In this document: in pieces, positions 26,920 to 37,326 of the stretch
How positions within the stretch are numbered: position 1 is the first letter of the stretch
Layout of the letters: each line of letters starts with the position of its first letter
DNA from: Olsenella massiliensis
GTDB taxonomy: Bacteria > Actinomycetota > Coriobacteriia > Coriobacteriales > Atopobiaceae
Length of the DNA: 64,000 nt
Assembly (NCBI RefSeq): GCF_001457795.1
Contig: NZ_LN898207.1
Location: forward strand, 1 to 64,000
Reading direction: 5' to 3'
Translations under genes and position numbers: made by a program
Notes under the pieces: model-generated
Database searches by the model: none
What the model was told of the DNA's origin: nothing
Seen by the model: only the letters and a program-made list of their open reading frames with translations

Positions 26920-27723
26920 GTGATCAAGGCCGTCCTGTTCGATCTTGACGACACCCTCATCGACATCAACTTGGGCGCCTTCATGGCACGCTATCTTGCG
27001 GGCCAGGCACGCATCCTCTCGCGCGTGTTCAGGGTCGCGCCGCCTTTTGCCTACCTCGCCGTCGTCGAGGGCTACCTGAGGATCGACAGCTTTGCGCGCA
27101 CGGACGACCTCACGAGCGAGCGGCTCTTCTTTCAGACCGTCTGCCGGCGCGTGGGCCGCCCGCTGGACCTTGACGTGCTCGCGGAGCCCCTCGCGTACTA
27201 TGACGCCGAGTACATCGACCGGTTCAGGGGCGGCATCGTCCAGGCGGGACCGCGCGCGGGATCGCACGAGGCCATCGCGGCGGCGCGCTCCCTCGGCCTT
27301 GAGGTTGCACTCGCCACCAACCCGGTCTTCTCGCTTGCCGTGGACAGGACGCGCATGCGCTGGGGCGAGATCGACCCCGCCATATTCGCGGGCGTCTCCC
27401 ACTGGGCCAACTCGCGCCGCTCCAAGCCGTGCGCACGCTACTATCAGGAGTTCGTGAGCTCACTGGGCCTCATCCCCCAGGAGTGCCTCATGGTGGGCAA
27501 CGACGCCGGCAGGGACTTTCCCCGGCCCGCCATCGGCATGCCGACGGCCTACGTGGGCCATGGGCGGCCCGGCAGGGGCGTCTTTCGCGGCAGCCTCCTC
27601 GAGCTGGCTCACCGCCTGCCCGAGCTCGTCGTATCCTTGAACGAACGAGAGGGCCGCGGCGCCGTTGGCCAGGCTTCGCCGTCGCGACCAACCGACTCTT
27701 ACCACGACCGCACCCGGAGGTAG
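26920..27723 (+). CDS. HAD-superfamily hydrolase
   Basis: 267 residues from a GTG at 26920 with GGAGG 4 bases upstream. The catalytic DLDDTLID motif gives nucleophile D8 and acid D10. Motif II is VALATNPVF, and motif III/IV are seen in KPCARYYQEF and MVGNDAGRDFPRPA. The cap region after motif I (about 100 residues, helical) makes it a C1-type HAD phosphatase. Substrate unknown. It is followed 2 bases later by the cysteine desulfidase-like gene, with the GGAGG for that gene lying at its end. Confidence 0.88.
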   Translation: MIKAVLFDLDDTLIDINLGAFMARYLAGQARILSRVFRVAPPFAYLAVVEGYLRIDSFARTDDLTSERLFFQTVCRRVGRPLDLDVLAEPLAYYDAEYIDRFRGGIVQAGPRAGSHEAIAAARSLGLEVALATNPVFSLAVDRTRMRWGEIDPAIFAGVSHWANSRRSKPCARYYQEFVSSLGLIPQECLMVGNDAGRDFPRPAIGMPTAYVGHGRPGRGVFRGSLLELAHRLPELVVSLNEREGRGAVGQASPSRPTDSYHDRTRR

Positions 27724-27725
27724 CC

Positions 27726-29039
27726 TTGGACCAGGCAAGCTATGCCAACCATCTGCTCATCCTGAGGGAGGAGCTCGTCTTGGCCCTTGGCTGCACGGAG
27801 CCCATCGCCGTCGCCCTTGCCGCGGCGCTCGCCCGCTCCGTCTTGGGGGTGGAGCCGGAGCGTCTCGAGGTCGCCTGCAGCGGCAGCATCATCAAGAACG
27901 TCAAGAGCGTGACGGTGCCCAACTCAGGGGGACTTCGCGGCATCGAGGCCGCCGCCATTCTCGGCGCCGTGGGAGGGGACGCGACGGCATCCCTCGAGGT
28001 GCTCCAGGGCGTCACGCCACAGGAGCTACGTCGCACGAGGGAGCTCCTCGACCAACCCGGATACTGCAGCGTGACGCTTGAGGAGGGCGTGCCCAACCTC
28101 TACGTGCGCGTGGTGGCCCGGGCGGCGGGACACGAGGCCGTCGCGCGGATCGAGGAGCGTCATACCAACGTGACGGAGCTCTCTCTTGACGGCGGCGCGA
28201 CGCGAGAGGAAGCCGCCTCACGTACGCCCGTGGGGTGTGAGGACCTGCCCGTCTCCTCCGCCGCGGGGCGGGCAGAGAGGGGCGCTCTCTCGCTTGCCTC
28301 CATCTGGGAGTTCGCCCACGACACGAGCCTGGCTGACGTGGACGAGCTCATCTCTGGCCAGTTGAGCTGCAATGACAAGATCTCGCGCGCGGGGCTGAGC
28401 GGCAGCTGGGGCTCGAACATCGGCTCCACCCTCTTGGCGAGCAGATCCAATGACGTGTGCTGCCGGGCGCGAGCTGCTGCGGCGGCGGGCTCCGACGCCC
28501 GCATGAGCGGCTGCCCGCTGCCCGTCACCATCGTCTGCGGCAGCGGCAACCAGGGCATCACCTGCTCGGCCCCCGTCCTCGAGTACGCGCGCGAGCTGGG
28601 GGCGAGCCACGAGGCGCTCGTGCGTGCCGTCGTGCTCTCGGACCTCACCGCCGTGCACGTGAAGTACTACATCGGCGAGCTCTCCGCCTTCTGCGGGGCG
28701 GTGTGCGCCGCCTGCGGCGCGGGAGCGGGCATTGCCTACCTGCGCGGATGCACCTTCGACCAGTACGGGGCAACCGTCGTCAACACCCTGGCCAACGTGG
28801 GTGGCATCGTCTGCGACGGCGCCAAGCCCTCCTGCGCCGCCAAGGTGTCCGCCGCCGTGGACGCGGCCGTTCTCGCAGGCGACATGGCGTTCGCCGACAA
28901 GAGCTTCAAGGCGGGCGACGGGCTCGTCGGCGCTGACGCCGAGAGGACCATCCGCACCATGGGCCGCGTGGGCCGCGTGGGCATGCGCCCCACCGACGTG
29001 GAGATCCTCAACATCATGATCGGCAAGACGGACGTGTAG
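27726..29039 (+). CDS. cyuA: UPF0597/CyuA-type L-cysteine desulfidase (serine dehydratase-like)
   Basis: 437 residues from a TTG at 27726, with GGAGG 5 bases before it at the end of the HAD gene. The family (E. coli CyuA, formerly YhaM) degrades cysteine to pyruvate, ammonia and sulfide with a 4Fe-4S cluster. Visible blocks are ALGCTEPIAVALAAALAR, GSIIKNVKSVTVPN, SGCPLPVTIVCGSGNQG and NTLANVGGIVCDGAKPSCA, which contain the conserved cysteines. Activity is inferred from the family; some members may act on other amino acids. Confidence 0.88.
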   Translation: MDQASYANHLLILREELVLALGCTEPIAVALAAALARSVLGVEPERLEVACSGSIIKNVKSVTVPNSGGLRGIEAAAILGAVGGDATASLEVLQGVTPQELRRTRELLDQPGYCSVTLEEGVPNLYVRVVARAAGHEAVARIEERHTNVTELSLDGGATREEAASRTPVGCEDLPVSSAAGRAERGALSLASIWEFAHDTSLADVDELISGQLSCNDKISRAGLSGSWGSNIGSTLLASRSNDVCCRARAAAAAGSDARMSGCPLPVTIVCGSGNQGITCSAPVLEYARELGASHEALVRAVVLSDLTAVHVKYYIGELSAFCGAVCAACGAGAGIAYLRGCTFDQYGATVVNTLANVGGIVCDGAKPSCAAKVSAAVDAAVLAGDMAFADKSFKAGDGLVGADAERTIRTMGRVGRVGMRPTDVEILNIMIGKTDV

Positions 29040-29114
29040 ATCAGGGGGCATGCGGGAAGACGGCCGTCCTTGCGCCGCCCTCCTTACGGGGCGCCGGCCG
29101 AGGCACCATCCCCG

Positions 29115-30512
29115 TCAGCCGCCATCCTGGCCGTCCGGCAGCTCGTCATGCCCGACGCCCCTCTCTCCCTCGCCTTCCAGCTCGCGAAAGAGCGCGGCGC
29201 CGAAGGGGATGGCTATCGCGATGCTCATGAGGTCTGCCACCGACTGGGAAAGCTGGACGCCCAGGAGCCCCAAGGTGCTCGACAGCAGCACGACGACGGG
29301 CCCGAGGACGATACCCATGCGCGCAAGGCCCACGAGCGTCGCCCGCCACATGCGACCGGTGGTCTGCAGCGAGAAGTTGATGATCATGGCGACGCCCGTG
29401 AGCGGCAGCGTCACCGACTGGAGCCGGAGGGTCAACGTCGCGATGCGGATGACGTCGGGGTCATCGCGCAGCAGGGCCACAAGCTGAGGCGCCAGCGCGA
29501 ACGTGACTACGCTGATCAGCGCGACGGCGGCAAGGGACATCCTGACGGCCACGCCGAAGCCCTCGCGCATGCGCTCGTAGTTGCGCGCGCCGTAGTTGTA
29601 GCCGCACACAGGCTGATAGCCCTGCCCGATGCCGATCTGGACGTAGTTGCCAAAGCTCACGATGCGACCGACGATGGCAATCGCCGCGAGCGCGGCGTCC
29701 CCGAAGGGACGAGCCGCGCTGTTGAGCAGCGTCGTCGCAATCCCGGCGACGACCTGACGAGCCATCGAGGGAAAGCCGCCGTTTGCCATCTCGGCGAAGA
29801 CGCCTCCGGTGACGCCGAAGGCGCGCCGCGAGAGGCGCACGAGGCCGCACGTCTGCAGGCCGGCGACGAGCAGAAGGAACGAGACGAGCTGGCAGATGAT
29901 CGTCGCCAGGCCGGCGCCGGCGATGCCGAGACCAGCGCCAAAGATGAGCGCGGGAGCAAGGGCGACGTTGAGCAGCGCCCCCGAGACGAGCGCCACCATG
30001 GCGTAGCGCGCCTCCCCCATGAAACGCAGCTGCATGTTGAGGGTCAGGGAGGCCGCCATCCACGGCGCCCCGACGAGGATGAGCGAGACATAGGTGCGCG
30101 CGAAGGGCAGGATGGTGTCCGTGGACCCCGCGAGGCGACACAGCGGCTCGAGAAAGACATGTCCGACCACGGCGAGCACGAGTCCGCACAAGAACGAGAG
30201 CGCGAGGCCCGTCACGGCCATCGTGGCGGCGGCGTCCTCATCGCGGCCGCCCAGATAGCGGCTCATCGCATTGCCCGCCCCCTGGCCAAAGAAGAATCCT
30301 ATGGCTTGGATGAGCGTCATGGTCACGAAGGCGACGCCGATGGCGCCCTCGGCCGCAGTCGAGATGCGCCCTATGAAGTAGGCGTCGGCAAGGTTGTAGA
30401 TCGTGGTCACGAGGTTCGAGACGATCGACGGCAGGGCCAGGGACATCACCAAGGGCCCCACCGGGCCCTCCGTCATCTGCCGAAACTTCTCGTCCGCCCC
30501 GCCTTCCGCCAC
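29115..30512 (-). CDS. MATE-family multidrug/sodium efflux transporter
   Basis: 465 residues from a GTG at 30512, which has GGAGG 7 bases upstream; an upstream ATG at 30590 has no such site. Twelve hydrophobic segments are expected for MATE and are seen. MTEGPVGPLVMSLALPSIVS is the typical beginning of the NorM/DinF-like subfamily, and QGYQPVCGYNYGARNYERMR is the conserved second-half loop. It exports cationic compounds by proton or sodium antiport. The gene stands alone, convergent with the cysteine desulfidase-like gene. Confidence 0.93.
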   Translation of the reverse strand: MAEGGADEKFRQMTEGPVGPLVMSLALPSIVSNLVTTIYNLADAYFIGRISTAAEGAIGVAFVTMTLIQAIGFFFGQGAGNAMSRYLGGRDEDAAATMAVTGLALSFLCGLVLAVVGHVFLEPLCRLAGSTDTILPFARTYVSLILVGAPWMAASLTLNMQLRFMGEARYAMVALVSGALLNVALAPALIFGAGLGIAGAGLATIICQLVSFLLLVAGLQTCGLVRLSRRAFGVTGGVFAEMANGGFPSMARQVVAGIATTLLNSAARPFGDAALAAIAIVGRIVSFGNYVQIGIGQGYQPVCGYNYGARNYERMREGFGVAVRMSLAAVALISVVTFALAPQLVALLRDDPDVIRIATLTLRLQSVTLPLTGVAMIINFSLQTTGRMWRATLVGLARMGIVLGPVVVLLSSTLGLLGVQLSQSVADLMSIAIAIPFGAALFRELEGEGERGVGHDELPDGQDGG

Positions 30513-30683
30513 GCCAACGCCTCCCACGGCTCGCCTCCCGCAGCGCCACCCCGCAGGCTGACAGAAAAGTGTGAACCCTCTCGCGAGCACGAAAGGCCAG
30601 ACGGCTCATTCTTGACGAGAGGGACACACTCCGCAGGCCCCTGGGGGCGCCGCGCACTGCCGGCGAGGGCCAGGGCCGTATGG

Positions 30684-31238
30684 CTACCCCTCGAAGCCCT
30701 CGTCGCGCACGAGCGGACCGGCCTGGCCGTCTGCGGCGCTCGTCGCCAGCTCGTCACAGAGCTCGTTGAGCTGCGTGCCCGCATGCCCGCGCACCCAGAC
30801 CCAGCTGACCTCATGCGGGCGGGCGGCGGCAAGGAGGCGCCGCCAGAGGTCGGGGTTCTTAACGGGCTGCTTGCTCGAGGTCGTCCATCCCCTTTTGACC
30901 CAGCCCCAGACCCAGCCCTTGGTCATCGCGTTGATGAGGTATTGGGAGTCGGAGTGCAGCTCGACGACGCAGGGCCTCGTGAGCGCCTCGAGGGCCGCGA
31001 TGGCCGCAAGAAGCTCCATGCGGTTGTTGGTGGTGCGCGCGAACCCCTGGCTCAGCGTCCGACGGTGCTCCCTGCCCGCTGAGTCCACAAAGCGCAGGAC
31101 GGCGCCGTAGCCGCCGGGACCGGGGTTGCCCCGCGACGACCCGTCGGTCCAGACCTCCACCGACGCCGGGGACAGGGGGGCGGGGCCCACCATGCCCGGA
31201 TGCGCGCTCGCAAACGCCTCCAGGCTCATGCCCGCCAC
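30684..31238 (-). CDS. rnhA: ribonuclease HI
   Basis: 184 residues from GTG at 31238 (GGAGAG 6 bases upstream) or slightly shorter from ATG at 31229. It cuts RNA in RNA-DNA hybrids. All four acidic residues are visible: D in [15 protein letters not shown] in [11 protein letters not shown] in [10 protein letters not shown] and D in LCDELATSA. About 35 residues precede the catalytic domain and look disordered. It starts 20 bases after the polA stop and is probably cotranscribed with polA, fitting a shared role in RNA primer removal. Confidence 0.95.
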   Translation of the reverse strand: MAGMSLEAFASAHPGMVGPAPLSPASVEVWTDGSSRGNPGPGGYGAVLRFVDSAGREHRRTLSQGFARTTNNRMELLAAIAALEALTRPCVVELHSDSQYLINAMTKGWVWGWVKRGWTTSSKQPVKNPDLWRRLLAAARPHEVSWVWVRGHAGTQLNELCDELATSAADGQAGPLVRDEGFEG

Positions 31239-31258
31239 GTCGTTCTCTCCCGCCGCCA

Positions 31259-33991
31259 CTACTTGGCCTCCGCCCACGTGGGGCCATAGCTCACGTCGGC
31301 AATGAGCGGCACGCGCAGCTCGACCACGGATTCCATCGTCTCCTTGACCAGGGCCGAGAGGGTCTCGACCTCCGCCTGGGGTACCTCAAAGTCAAGCTCG
31401 TCGTGAATCTGGAGCACGAGCCGGGAGGCGAGGCCCTCCGCACGCAGGCGCTGCGCCACCTGGATCATCGCGATCTTGATGATGTCCGCCGCCGACCCCT
31501 GCATGGGGTGGTTCATCGCCGTGCGCTCCGCGAAGCTGCGAAGCTGGAAGTTGCGGCTGTTGATGTCGGGGGTGTGGCGGCGGCGCCCGTACATGGTCTG
31601 GGCGTAGCCCAGCGAGCGCGCCGTCTCGACGCTCGTGTCAAGGTAGCTGCGAACGCCGGGGTAGGCCTCAAAGTAGCGGTCGATCATCTCCTGGGCCTCT
31701 CCTCGGCCGATCTTGAGCGAGCTTGCGAGGCCGTATGCCTGCTGACCGTACACGATGCCAAAGTTGACGGCCTTCGCGCGGCTCCTGAGCTGGGGCGTCA
31801 CCTCCTCCATCGGCACGCCGAACACGCGCGCGGCCGTGGCGCGGTGAAAGTCGGCGCCCGAGTTGAAGGCCTCCACCAGATGCTCGTCGGCGGACAGGTG
31901 CGCGAGGAGCCTCAGCTCGATCTGGGAGTAGTCGCAGGCCAGGAACACGAATCCCTCGGGGACCGTGAAGGCGGTGCGCACGCGATGGCCCAGCTCCGAC
32001 CTCGTGGGGATGTTCTGCAGGTTGGGGTCCGAGCTCGAGAGCCGCCCCGTGGCGGCCACGGTCTGGTTGAGCGTCGTGTGGATGCGCCCGTCCGACCTGA
32101 TGTCCGCAGGCAGCGCGTCCAGGTAGGTGCTCTTGATCTTGGTGCGCTCGCGGTACTCAAGCACGGTCTGCACGCGCTCGTCCCTAACCGCAAGGTCCTC
32201 GAGCGTCTTCGCGTTGGTGGAGTAGAAGCCCCTCTTGGTCTTCTTGAGGCCAAAGGTGGGCAGCCCCCACACGTCAAAGAGGACGTGCGAGAGCTGCTGT
32301 GGGGAGTCAAGGTTGAAGTCCTCCCCTGCGGCGCCCTTGATGGAGGCGACCATCTGGTCGATCTCGTGGCCAAGCTCGTCGGCCTGCCTCTTGAGGATGA
32401 CGCGGTCCACCGCAAGGCCCGTGCGCTCCATCTGCAGCAGCACCGGAAGCAGCGACATCTCGAGCCCGTGAAAGAGCTCCGTGGCGTCCTCGGCGGCGAG
32501 GGCGGCGTCGAGGGGGTCGCGCAGCGAGCGAGCGAGCCAGGCGTCTATGGCCGCCTGCGGAAGCCCCTCGGCGGGCTCCGGCGCGGGCGCGCCCAGCAGC
32601 TCCGCCGAAAGCTCGGCGGGAGCATAGGACGACCGGTCGCTTTCACGCAGATAGGCGGCAACGCTCGTGTCAAAGATGCGCATGGGGTCAACGTCCCAGG
32701 CGTGGATGACGGCGTCTTGGGCGGAGTCAAGGGGAAGGGCAAGGTGCAGCAGCGCCTTCACGTCCGCCGAGACCACCCTGCCGGACCGGACGAGGAGCTC
32801 GACGCCCTCGACGGCCTGCGGCCCCGTGAGACAGAGCAGGTCGTCGCCGGCGGCGGCCCACACGCGAGCGGGCGCGTCGGCGTCAAAGAGCGAGGCCTGA
32901 CCCCGACGTCCCTCGGGGTCGTCCAGAGCGGCGCCCACCCAGGAGCCGGCCGCGACCGCCGCCCTGAGCGCCTGGGAGGCCCTCTCGCCCGTGAGAGGCT
33001 CGGGCAAGGCGGGGGGACCGGACGGGGCGGCGCCGTCAGAGGAGCCCGCCTCGACGCCCGCGAGCCGAACGAGACGCTTGGTGAGGCCGGTGAAGCCCAG
33101 GGCGCCGAAGGCGGCTGTCACCTCGGCGGGGTCAAAGGTGGGAAAGCGCGCGTCAGAGAGCCGGACCTCTATGGGCGCGTCCGTCCGTATCGTGGCGACC
33201 TTGCGGCTGAGCAGGGCGTCGTCGACGTGGGCACGGAGGTTCTCGCCCATCTTGCCCTTGACCTCGTCGGCGTGCGCTATCACCTCGTCAAGCGATCCGT
33301 AGCGCACGATGAGGGCCGCCGCCTTCTTGGGCCCGATGCCCGGCACGCCGGGAATGTTGTCCGAGGAGTCGCCCTTGAGCCCGTAGAAGTCGGGCACGAG
33401 CTCGGGCGTGATGCCGTGATACAGGTCATCGACGCTCTCCGGCGTCATGATGGCGACGTCGGAGACGCCCTTCCTGGTGGACACGATGCGCACGTGGTCG
33501 GTGGCGAGCTGGTACATGTCGCGGTCGCCCGTGAAGAGGTACATGTCAAAGCCCGCACGCTCCCCCTCGCGGGCGAGCGTGCCGAGGATGTCGTCGCCCT
33601 CCCAGCCCGGGCACTCCGCCACGGGCACGTCAAGCGTGCGCAAGAGGTCCTTGACCATGGGAAACTGCTCGTGCAGCGCCTCGTCCATGGGCGGGCGCTG
33701 GGCCTTGTACTGAGGCAGCATGTCCATGCGGACCTGGGGCAGGCCCTTGTCAAAGGCGCAGATGACGCCGTCGGGCCTGAAGGACTCCATCAGCTTCACG
33801 AACATGTTGAAGAAGCCGAAAAGCGCGTTGGTGGCGCGTCCGTCGGGAGCGCTCATGGGCTGGCGGATGGCGTGAAAGGCGCGGTGCATGAGCGAGTTGC
33901 CGTCGATCACGGCGATGGTGCGCGGGGCGGGCTCAGGCGGGGCGGTCATGTCGGCGGTGGGGGCCGGACGTGTGGTGTCGAGGTCTTCCAA
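31259..33991 (-). CDS. polA: DNA polymerase I
   Basis: 910 residues from a TTG at 33991, with AAGGAGAA 5 bases upstream; upstream ATGs (34027, 34123) would add a basic leader without ribosome sites, and ATG at 33949 is the other possibility. Domains: 5'-3' exonuclease (starting [24 protein letters not shown]), a middle 3'-5' exonuclease-like domain, and the polymerase domain with [28 protein letters not shown]-like motif and [12 protein letters not shown]. The middle domain lacks the D-x-E exo I motif, so proofreading is probably absent, as in Taq polymerase. Confidence 0.96.
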   Translation of the reverse strand: MEDLDTTRPAPTADMTAPPEPAPRTIAVIDGNSLMHRAFHAIRQPMSAPDGRATNALFGFFNMFVKLMESFRPDGVICAFDKGLPQVRMDMLPQYKAQRPPMDEALHEQFPMVKDLLRTLDVPVAECPGWEGDDILGTLAREGERAGFDMYLFTGDRDMYQLATDHVRIVSTRKGVSDVAIMTPESVDDLYHGITPELVPDFYGLKGDSSDNIPGVPGIGPKKAAALIVRYGSLDEVIAHADEVKGKMGENLRAHVDDALLSRKVATIRTDAPIEVRLSDARFPTFDPAEVTAAFGALGFTGLTKRLVRLAGVEAGSSDGAAPSGPPALPEPLTGERASQALRAAVAAGSWVGAALDDPEGRRGQASLFDADAPARVWAAAGDDLLCLTGPQAVEGVELLVRSGRVVSADVKALLHLALPLDSAQDAVIHAWDVDPMRIFDTSVAAYLRESDRSSYAPAELSAELLGAPAPEPAEGLPQAAIDAWLARSLRDPLDAALAAEDATELFHGLEMSLLPVLLQMERTGLAVDRVILKRQADELGHEIDQMVASIKGAAGEDFNLDSPQQLSHVLFDVWGLPTFGLKKTKRGFYSTNAKTLEDLAVRDERVQTVLEYRERTKIKSTYLDALPADIRSDGRIHTTLNQTVAATGRLSSSDPNLQNIPTRSELGHRVRTAFTVPEGFVFLACDYSQIELRLLAHLSADEHLVEAFNSGADFHRATAARVFGVPMEEVTPQLRSRAKAVNFGIVYGQQAYGLASSLKIGRGEAQEMIDRYFEAYPGVRSYLDTSVETARSLGYAQTMYGRRRHTPDINSRNFQLRSFAERTAMNHPMQGSAADIIKIAMIQVAQRLRAEGLASRLVLQIHDELDFEVPQAEVETLSALVKETMESVVELRVPLIADVSYGPTWAEAK

Positions 33992-34341
33992 GGCGCTTCT
34001 CCTTGTCGGCAGGGGGCTCTCCCCCATTGTAGACAGTGGCGCCGCATGACGTCGTCGCCGCCCCCGCCTCTGACCGGCCGGCCGCATCGACCGCAGGTCG
34101 GGCGGGGCGGGGGCGCCAGCCACATGGCGCGGGAGGGTGAAATATGATGGTGGGCATGATGCGCGCGGCCCGCGCGGTCAAACTGCACGGGGACCAGTCC
34201 CTCGGTCGCGCGGCGTCGCCGACGCGGATTGTTACAGACGATGGGTCAGATGAGGGACCGTCGGGGTCAAAGGGCCTCCATCGTATACCATGGGCCGTGG
34301 CGGCGTACGCCAGGCCGCGCGCAGAGTGAAAGGGAGCCCGC
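33992..34341. promoter_or_regulatory. divergent polA / glnA intergenic region
   Basis: About 350 bases without a gene. TACAAT on the minus strand (34031-34026) is a plausible polA -10 box, 35 bases from the TTG start, but its -35 is weak. No clear glnA promoter, terminator or riboswitch could be recognised. GAAAGGGAG before 34342 is the glnA ribosome site. Confidence 0.35.
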
Positions 34342-36432
34342 ATGGCACGAGACAGGGTCAGCAACGAGTACGGCAGTCTGGTCTTTACCGACGCAGACAT
34401 GCAGGACCGCCTGCCCAAGCCAAGCTACAAGGAGCTGCGTCGCACCATCGACGAGGGCAAGCCCATCGACCTGGGCATCGCCAACGAGGTGGCCCACGCC
34501 ATGAAGGACTGGGCCCTCGAGCGCGGCGCCACCCACTTTACGCACTGGTTCCAGCCCCTCACGGGCATCACGTCCGAGAAGCACGACGCGTTCATAACCC
34601 CCAAGGACGACGGCACCGTGCTCATGACCTTCTCGGGCAAGGAGCTCGTCCAGGGCGAGCCCGACGCCTCGAGCTTTCCCTCCGGCGGCCTGCGCGCCAC
34701 CTTCGAGGCGCGCGGCTACACCGTCTGGGACCCCATGAGCCCCGCCTTCATCAAGGACGAGGTCCTCTGCATCCCCACGGCCTTCATCAGCTATACCGGC
34801 GAGGCGCTCGACAAGAAGACGCCGCTGCTGCGCTCCGAGGTGGCCATCGAGAGGCAGGCCAAGCGCGTGCTCGCCCTCTTTGGCAAGAACCCCGGGCGCG
34901 TGGTCACCACGTGCGGCCCCGAGCAGGAGTACTTCCTCATCAAGGAGGAGGACTTCGAGGCGCGCCCCGACCTCATCCTCACCGGTCGCACGCTCTTTGG
35001 CTGCGAGCCCGCCAAGGGCCAGGAGCTTGAGGAGCACTACTTTGGCGCCATCCGTCCCACGGTCAACGCCTTCATGAAGGAGGTGGACGACGAGCTCTGG
35101 AAGCTGGGCGTGCCGGTGCGCACCAAGCACAACGAGGTCGCGCCCTGCCAGCACGAGCTCGCGCCCATCTTTGAGCAGGGCCCGCTTGCCATTGACGACA
35201 ACCTGCTGACCATGGAGAAGCTCAAGCTCCTGGCGACCCGCCACGGACTCGCCTGCCTCGAGCACGAGAGGCCCTTCGACTACGTCAACGGCTCGGGCAA
35301 GCACGACAACTGGTCGCTCTCGGCAGACGGCGAGAACCTCCTGGAGCCCGGCGACGACCCCGAGGACAACCTGCAGTTCCTCGTCATCCTCGCCTGCCTC
35401 GTGGCGGCCGTTGACGAACACGCCGACCTGCTGCGCGCCTCCGTCGCCTCCGCGGGCAACGACCACCGCCTCGGCGCCAACGAGGCGCCCCCCGCCATCG
35501 TCTCGGTCTTTCTGGGCGACGCCCTGACGCCCGTCGTCGGCGCGCTCATCAAGAAGGAGCACACCGAGAGCGCCAATCGCGAGGAGATCGACCTGGGCGT
35601 GCCGGCGCTGCCCAACGTCCTGCGCGACAACACCGACCGCAACCGCACCTCGCCCTTCGCCTTCACGGGCAACAAGTTCGAGTTCCGCATGTGCGGCAGC
35701 CAGCAGAACCTCTCCGACCCCAACGTCGTGCTCAACACCGCGGTCGCCGAGCAGCTTGACCGCTTCTGCTCCTACGTGGCCGATCGCTCCGACGAGGACT
35801 TCCAGGTCGTCGCCATGCGCTTCGTGCGCCACAGCTTTCGCGACCATCGGCGAGTGCTCTTTGACGGCAACGGCTACTCCGACGACTGGGAGAAGGAGGC
35901 CGAGCGGCGCGGGCTGCCCAACCTCAAGAGCACGGCCGACGCCCTGCCCTGCATGGTCACGCCCGAGAACATCGCCCTGTTCGAGAAGTACGACGTGCTC
36001 TCCGAGAACGAGTCGCGCGCCCGCTACGCCGCCGCGTCGGAGCAGTACGCCAAGCTGCTCAACATCGAGGCGAACACCATGAGCTACATGGTGCGTCACA
36101 TGTACCTGCCGGCCCTCATCGACTATTCCGGCGACCTCGCGACCGCCATCGCCACGAAGAGGGAGATCGGCATCGTCGGCACGGCGGAGCAGGAGCTCGC
36201 GCAGCTCATCACCAATGGCATCGACGAGATCTACGCGACGGTGGGCGAGCTGGAGGCCACAAACGCCAAGGCCCGCGCGGTCGAGGGCTGCGCGGAGCAG
36301 GACCTCTACTACCACGACGAGGTCATGCCCGTCATGAGGCGCCTGCGCGCCTCCGTCGACGCCATGGAGAAGGTCTGCGGCCACGACTGGTGGCCCGTGC
36401 CCAGCTACAACAGGATGCTGTTCTGGGTCTGA
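34342..36432 (+). CDS. glnA: glutamine synthetase, type III
   Basis: 696 residues, the size of GSIII (GlnN-type), much longer than GSI. It makes glutamine from glutamate, ammonia and ATP. Visible blocks are [20 protein letters not shown] near the start, [10 protein letters not shown] (metal-binding glutamates), [26 protein letters not shown], and [20 protein letters not shown] with the active-site arginines. The C-terminal helical extension is present. It is a single-gene unit, divergent from polA. Type III enzymes are common in anaerobes such as Bacteroides and Coriobacteria. Confidence 0.98.
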   Translation: MARDRVSNEYGSLVFTDADMQDRLPKPSYKELRRTIDEGKPIDLGIANEVAHAMKDWALERGATHFTHWFQPLTGITSEKHDAFITPKDDGTVLMTFSGKELVQGEPDASSFPSGGLRATFEARGYTVWDPMSPAFIKDEVLCIPTAFISYTGEALDKKTPLLRSEVAIERQAKRVLALFGKNPGRVVTTCGPEQEYFLIKEEDFEARPDLILTGRTLFGCEPAKGQELEEHYFGAIRPTVNAFMKEVDDELWKLGVPVRTKHNEVAPCQHELAPIFEQGPLAIDDNLLTMEKLKLLATRHGLACLEHERPFDYVNGSGKHDNWSLSADGENLLEPGDDPEDNLQFLVILACLVAAVDEHADLLRASVASAGNDHRLGANEAPPAIVSVFLGDALTPVVGALIKKEHTESANREEIDLGVPALPNVLRDNTDRNRTSPFAFTGNKFEFRMCGSQQNLSDPNVVLNTAVAEQLDRFCSYVADRSDEDFQVVAMRFVRHSFRDHRRVLFDGNGYSDDWEKEAERRGLPNLKSTADALPCMVTPENIALFEKYDVLSENESRARYAAASEQYAKLLNIEANTMSYMVRHMYLPALIDYSGDLATAIATKREIGIVGTAEQELAQLITNGIDEIYATVGELEATNAKARAVEGCAEQDLYYHDEVMPVMRRLRASVDAMEKVCGHDWWPVPSYNRMLFWV

Positions 36433-36561
36433 GGGCCCCTTGACGGCCTGCGCCCGTCAGCGGTTTTCTCGGATGGATGCCGGGGATGCTCGGCACCCCC
36501 CGGCCAAAGTGTGCGTTACGAAGGCTAGCTTCTGCGTCTGCGCAGGATTTGATTATCAAGA

Positions 36562-36589
36562 CCCGTCCAAACGTACACGTTGGGACGGG
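36562..36589. terminator. hairpin between convergent glnA and mntP
   Basis: CCCGTCC (36562-36568) pairs with GGACGGG (36583-36589) around an inner stem AACGT/ACGTT with a 2-base loop and one A-G mismatch. It could stop transcription from both sides. No U-tract follows. Confidence 0.55.
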
Positions 36590-36597
36590 ACGCCCCG

Positions 36598-37179
36598 CTA
36601 CAGCCCCACGAAGGCCCTCACGCCGATAAGGACGAGGACGATGCCGCCCGTCACCTCGGCGCGCTCTCCCAGGAGGCAGCCGAGTCGCCTCCCGATGACG
36701 AGGGCGACGACGCAGCAGGCGAACGTGGTGAGGCCGATGACGCTCACCGCAAAGGGCAGGCTCACGACCTGCGCGCGCAGCGAGATGCCCACGGCAAAGG
36801 CGTCGATCGCGGTGGCGACGGCCTGGAACGTGAGCTGGGCCAGCGAGAGGTGCCGCACCGAGCCGTCCTCGTTGAGGCCGTTGGGGCACTCGGTTTCGCT
36901 GCGCAGCGCCTGCGTCCCCTCCTTGATCATGTTGCCGCCGATGACCAGGAGGATGACGAGCGTCACGACGCCGGAGTACCTCTCGATGAGCTCGGCGGCC
37001 ATGCCCCCCAGCAGGTAGCCTCCCAGGGGCATGAGCGCCTGAAACGCGCCAAAGAAGAGGGGCATCAGCATAAGCCGCCGCCGGCTCTCGTGGGCGTACG
37101 CGAAGGAGTTCGAGACGGTGACGGCGAAGGCGTCGGCAGAGAGCGCCAGGCCAAGAACGACGATGTCAGCAGGGCTCAT
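36598..37179 (-). CDS. mntP: manganese efflux pump MntP
   Basis: 193 residues from the ATG at 37179 (GGGAGGG just upstream). Six membrane helices are expected and seen. The paired conserved blocks LALSADAFAVTVSNSFAY and VATAIDAFAVGISLRA carry the membrane aspartates typical of MntP. It exports excess Mn(II). A loop of about 25 polar residues between helices 3 and 4 (ETECPNGLNEDGSVRH) is longer than usual. No yybP-ykoY Mn riboswitch could be recognised upstream. The Mn/Fe importer mntH lies at 51.1 kb. Confidence 0.88.
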   Translation of the reverse strand: MSPADIVVLGLALSADAFAVTVSNSFAYAHESRRRLMLMPLFFGAFQALMPLGGYLLGGMAAELIERYSGVVTLVILLVIGGNMIKEGTQALRSETECPNGLNEDGSVRHLSLAQLTFQAVATAIDAFAVGISLRAQVVSLPFAVSVIGLTTFACCVVALVIGRRLGCLLGERAEVTGGIVLVLIGVRAFVGL

Positions 37180-37326
37180 GTCCCTCCCAAGGTCGATATG
37201 GTGCCACGGATGCGGCCGCAAGGCAGCCAGACCATGGTACCCGAGACGAGCGGACGACTGGCGCACGCCACCAACAAGCAGAAATCGACTACCCTAGACC
37301 TGCCGTCCCTTTGAATCGAGGTCCGC

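Noticed and set aside
36598-37326. yybP-ykoY manganese riboswitch upstream of mntP
   Set aside because: Only about 150 bases separate mntP from the divergent gene, and I could not find the conserved paired loops; no support from reading the sequence.
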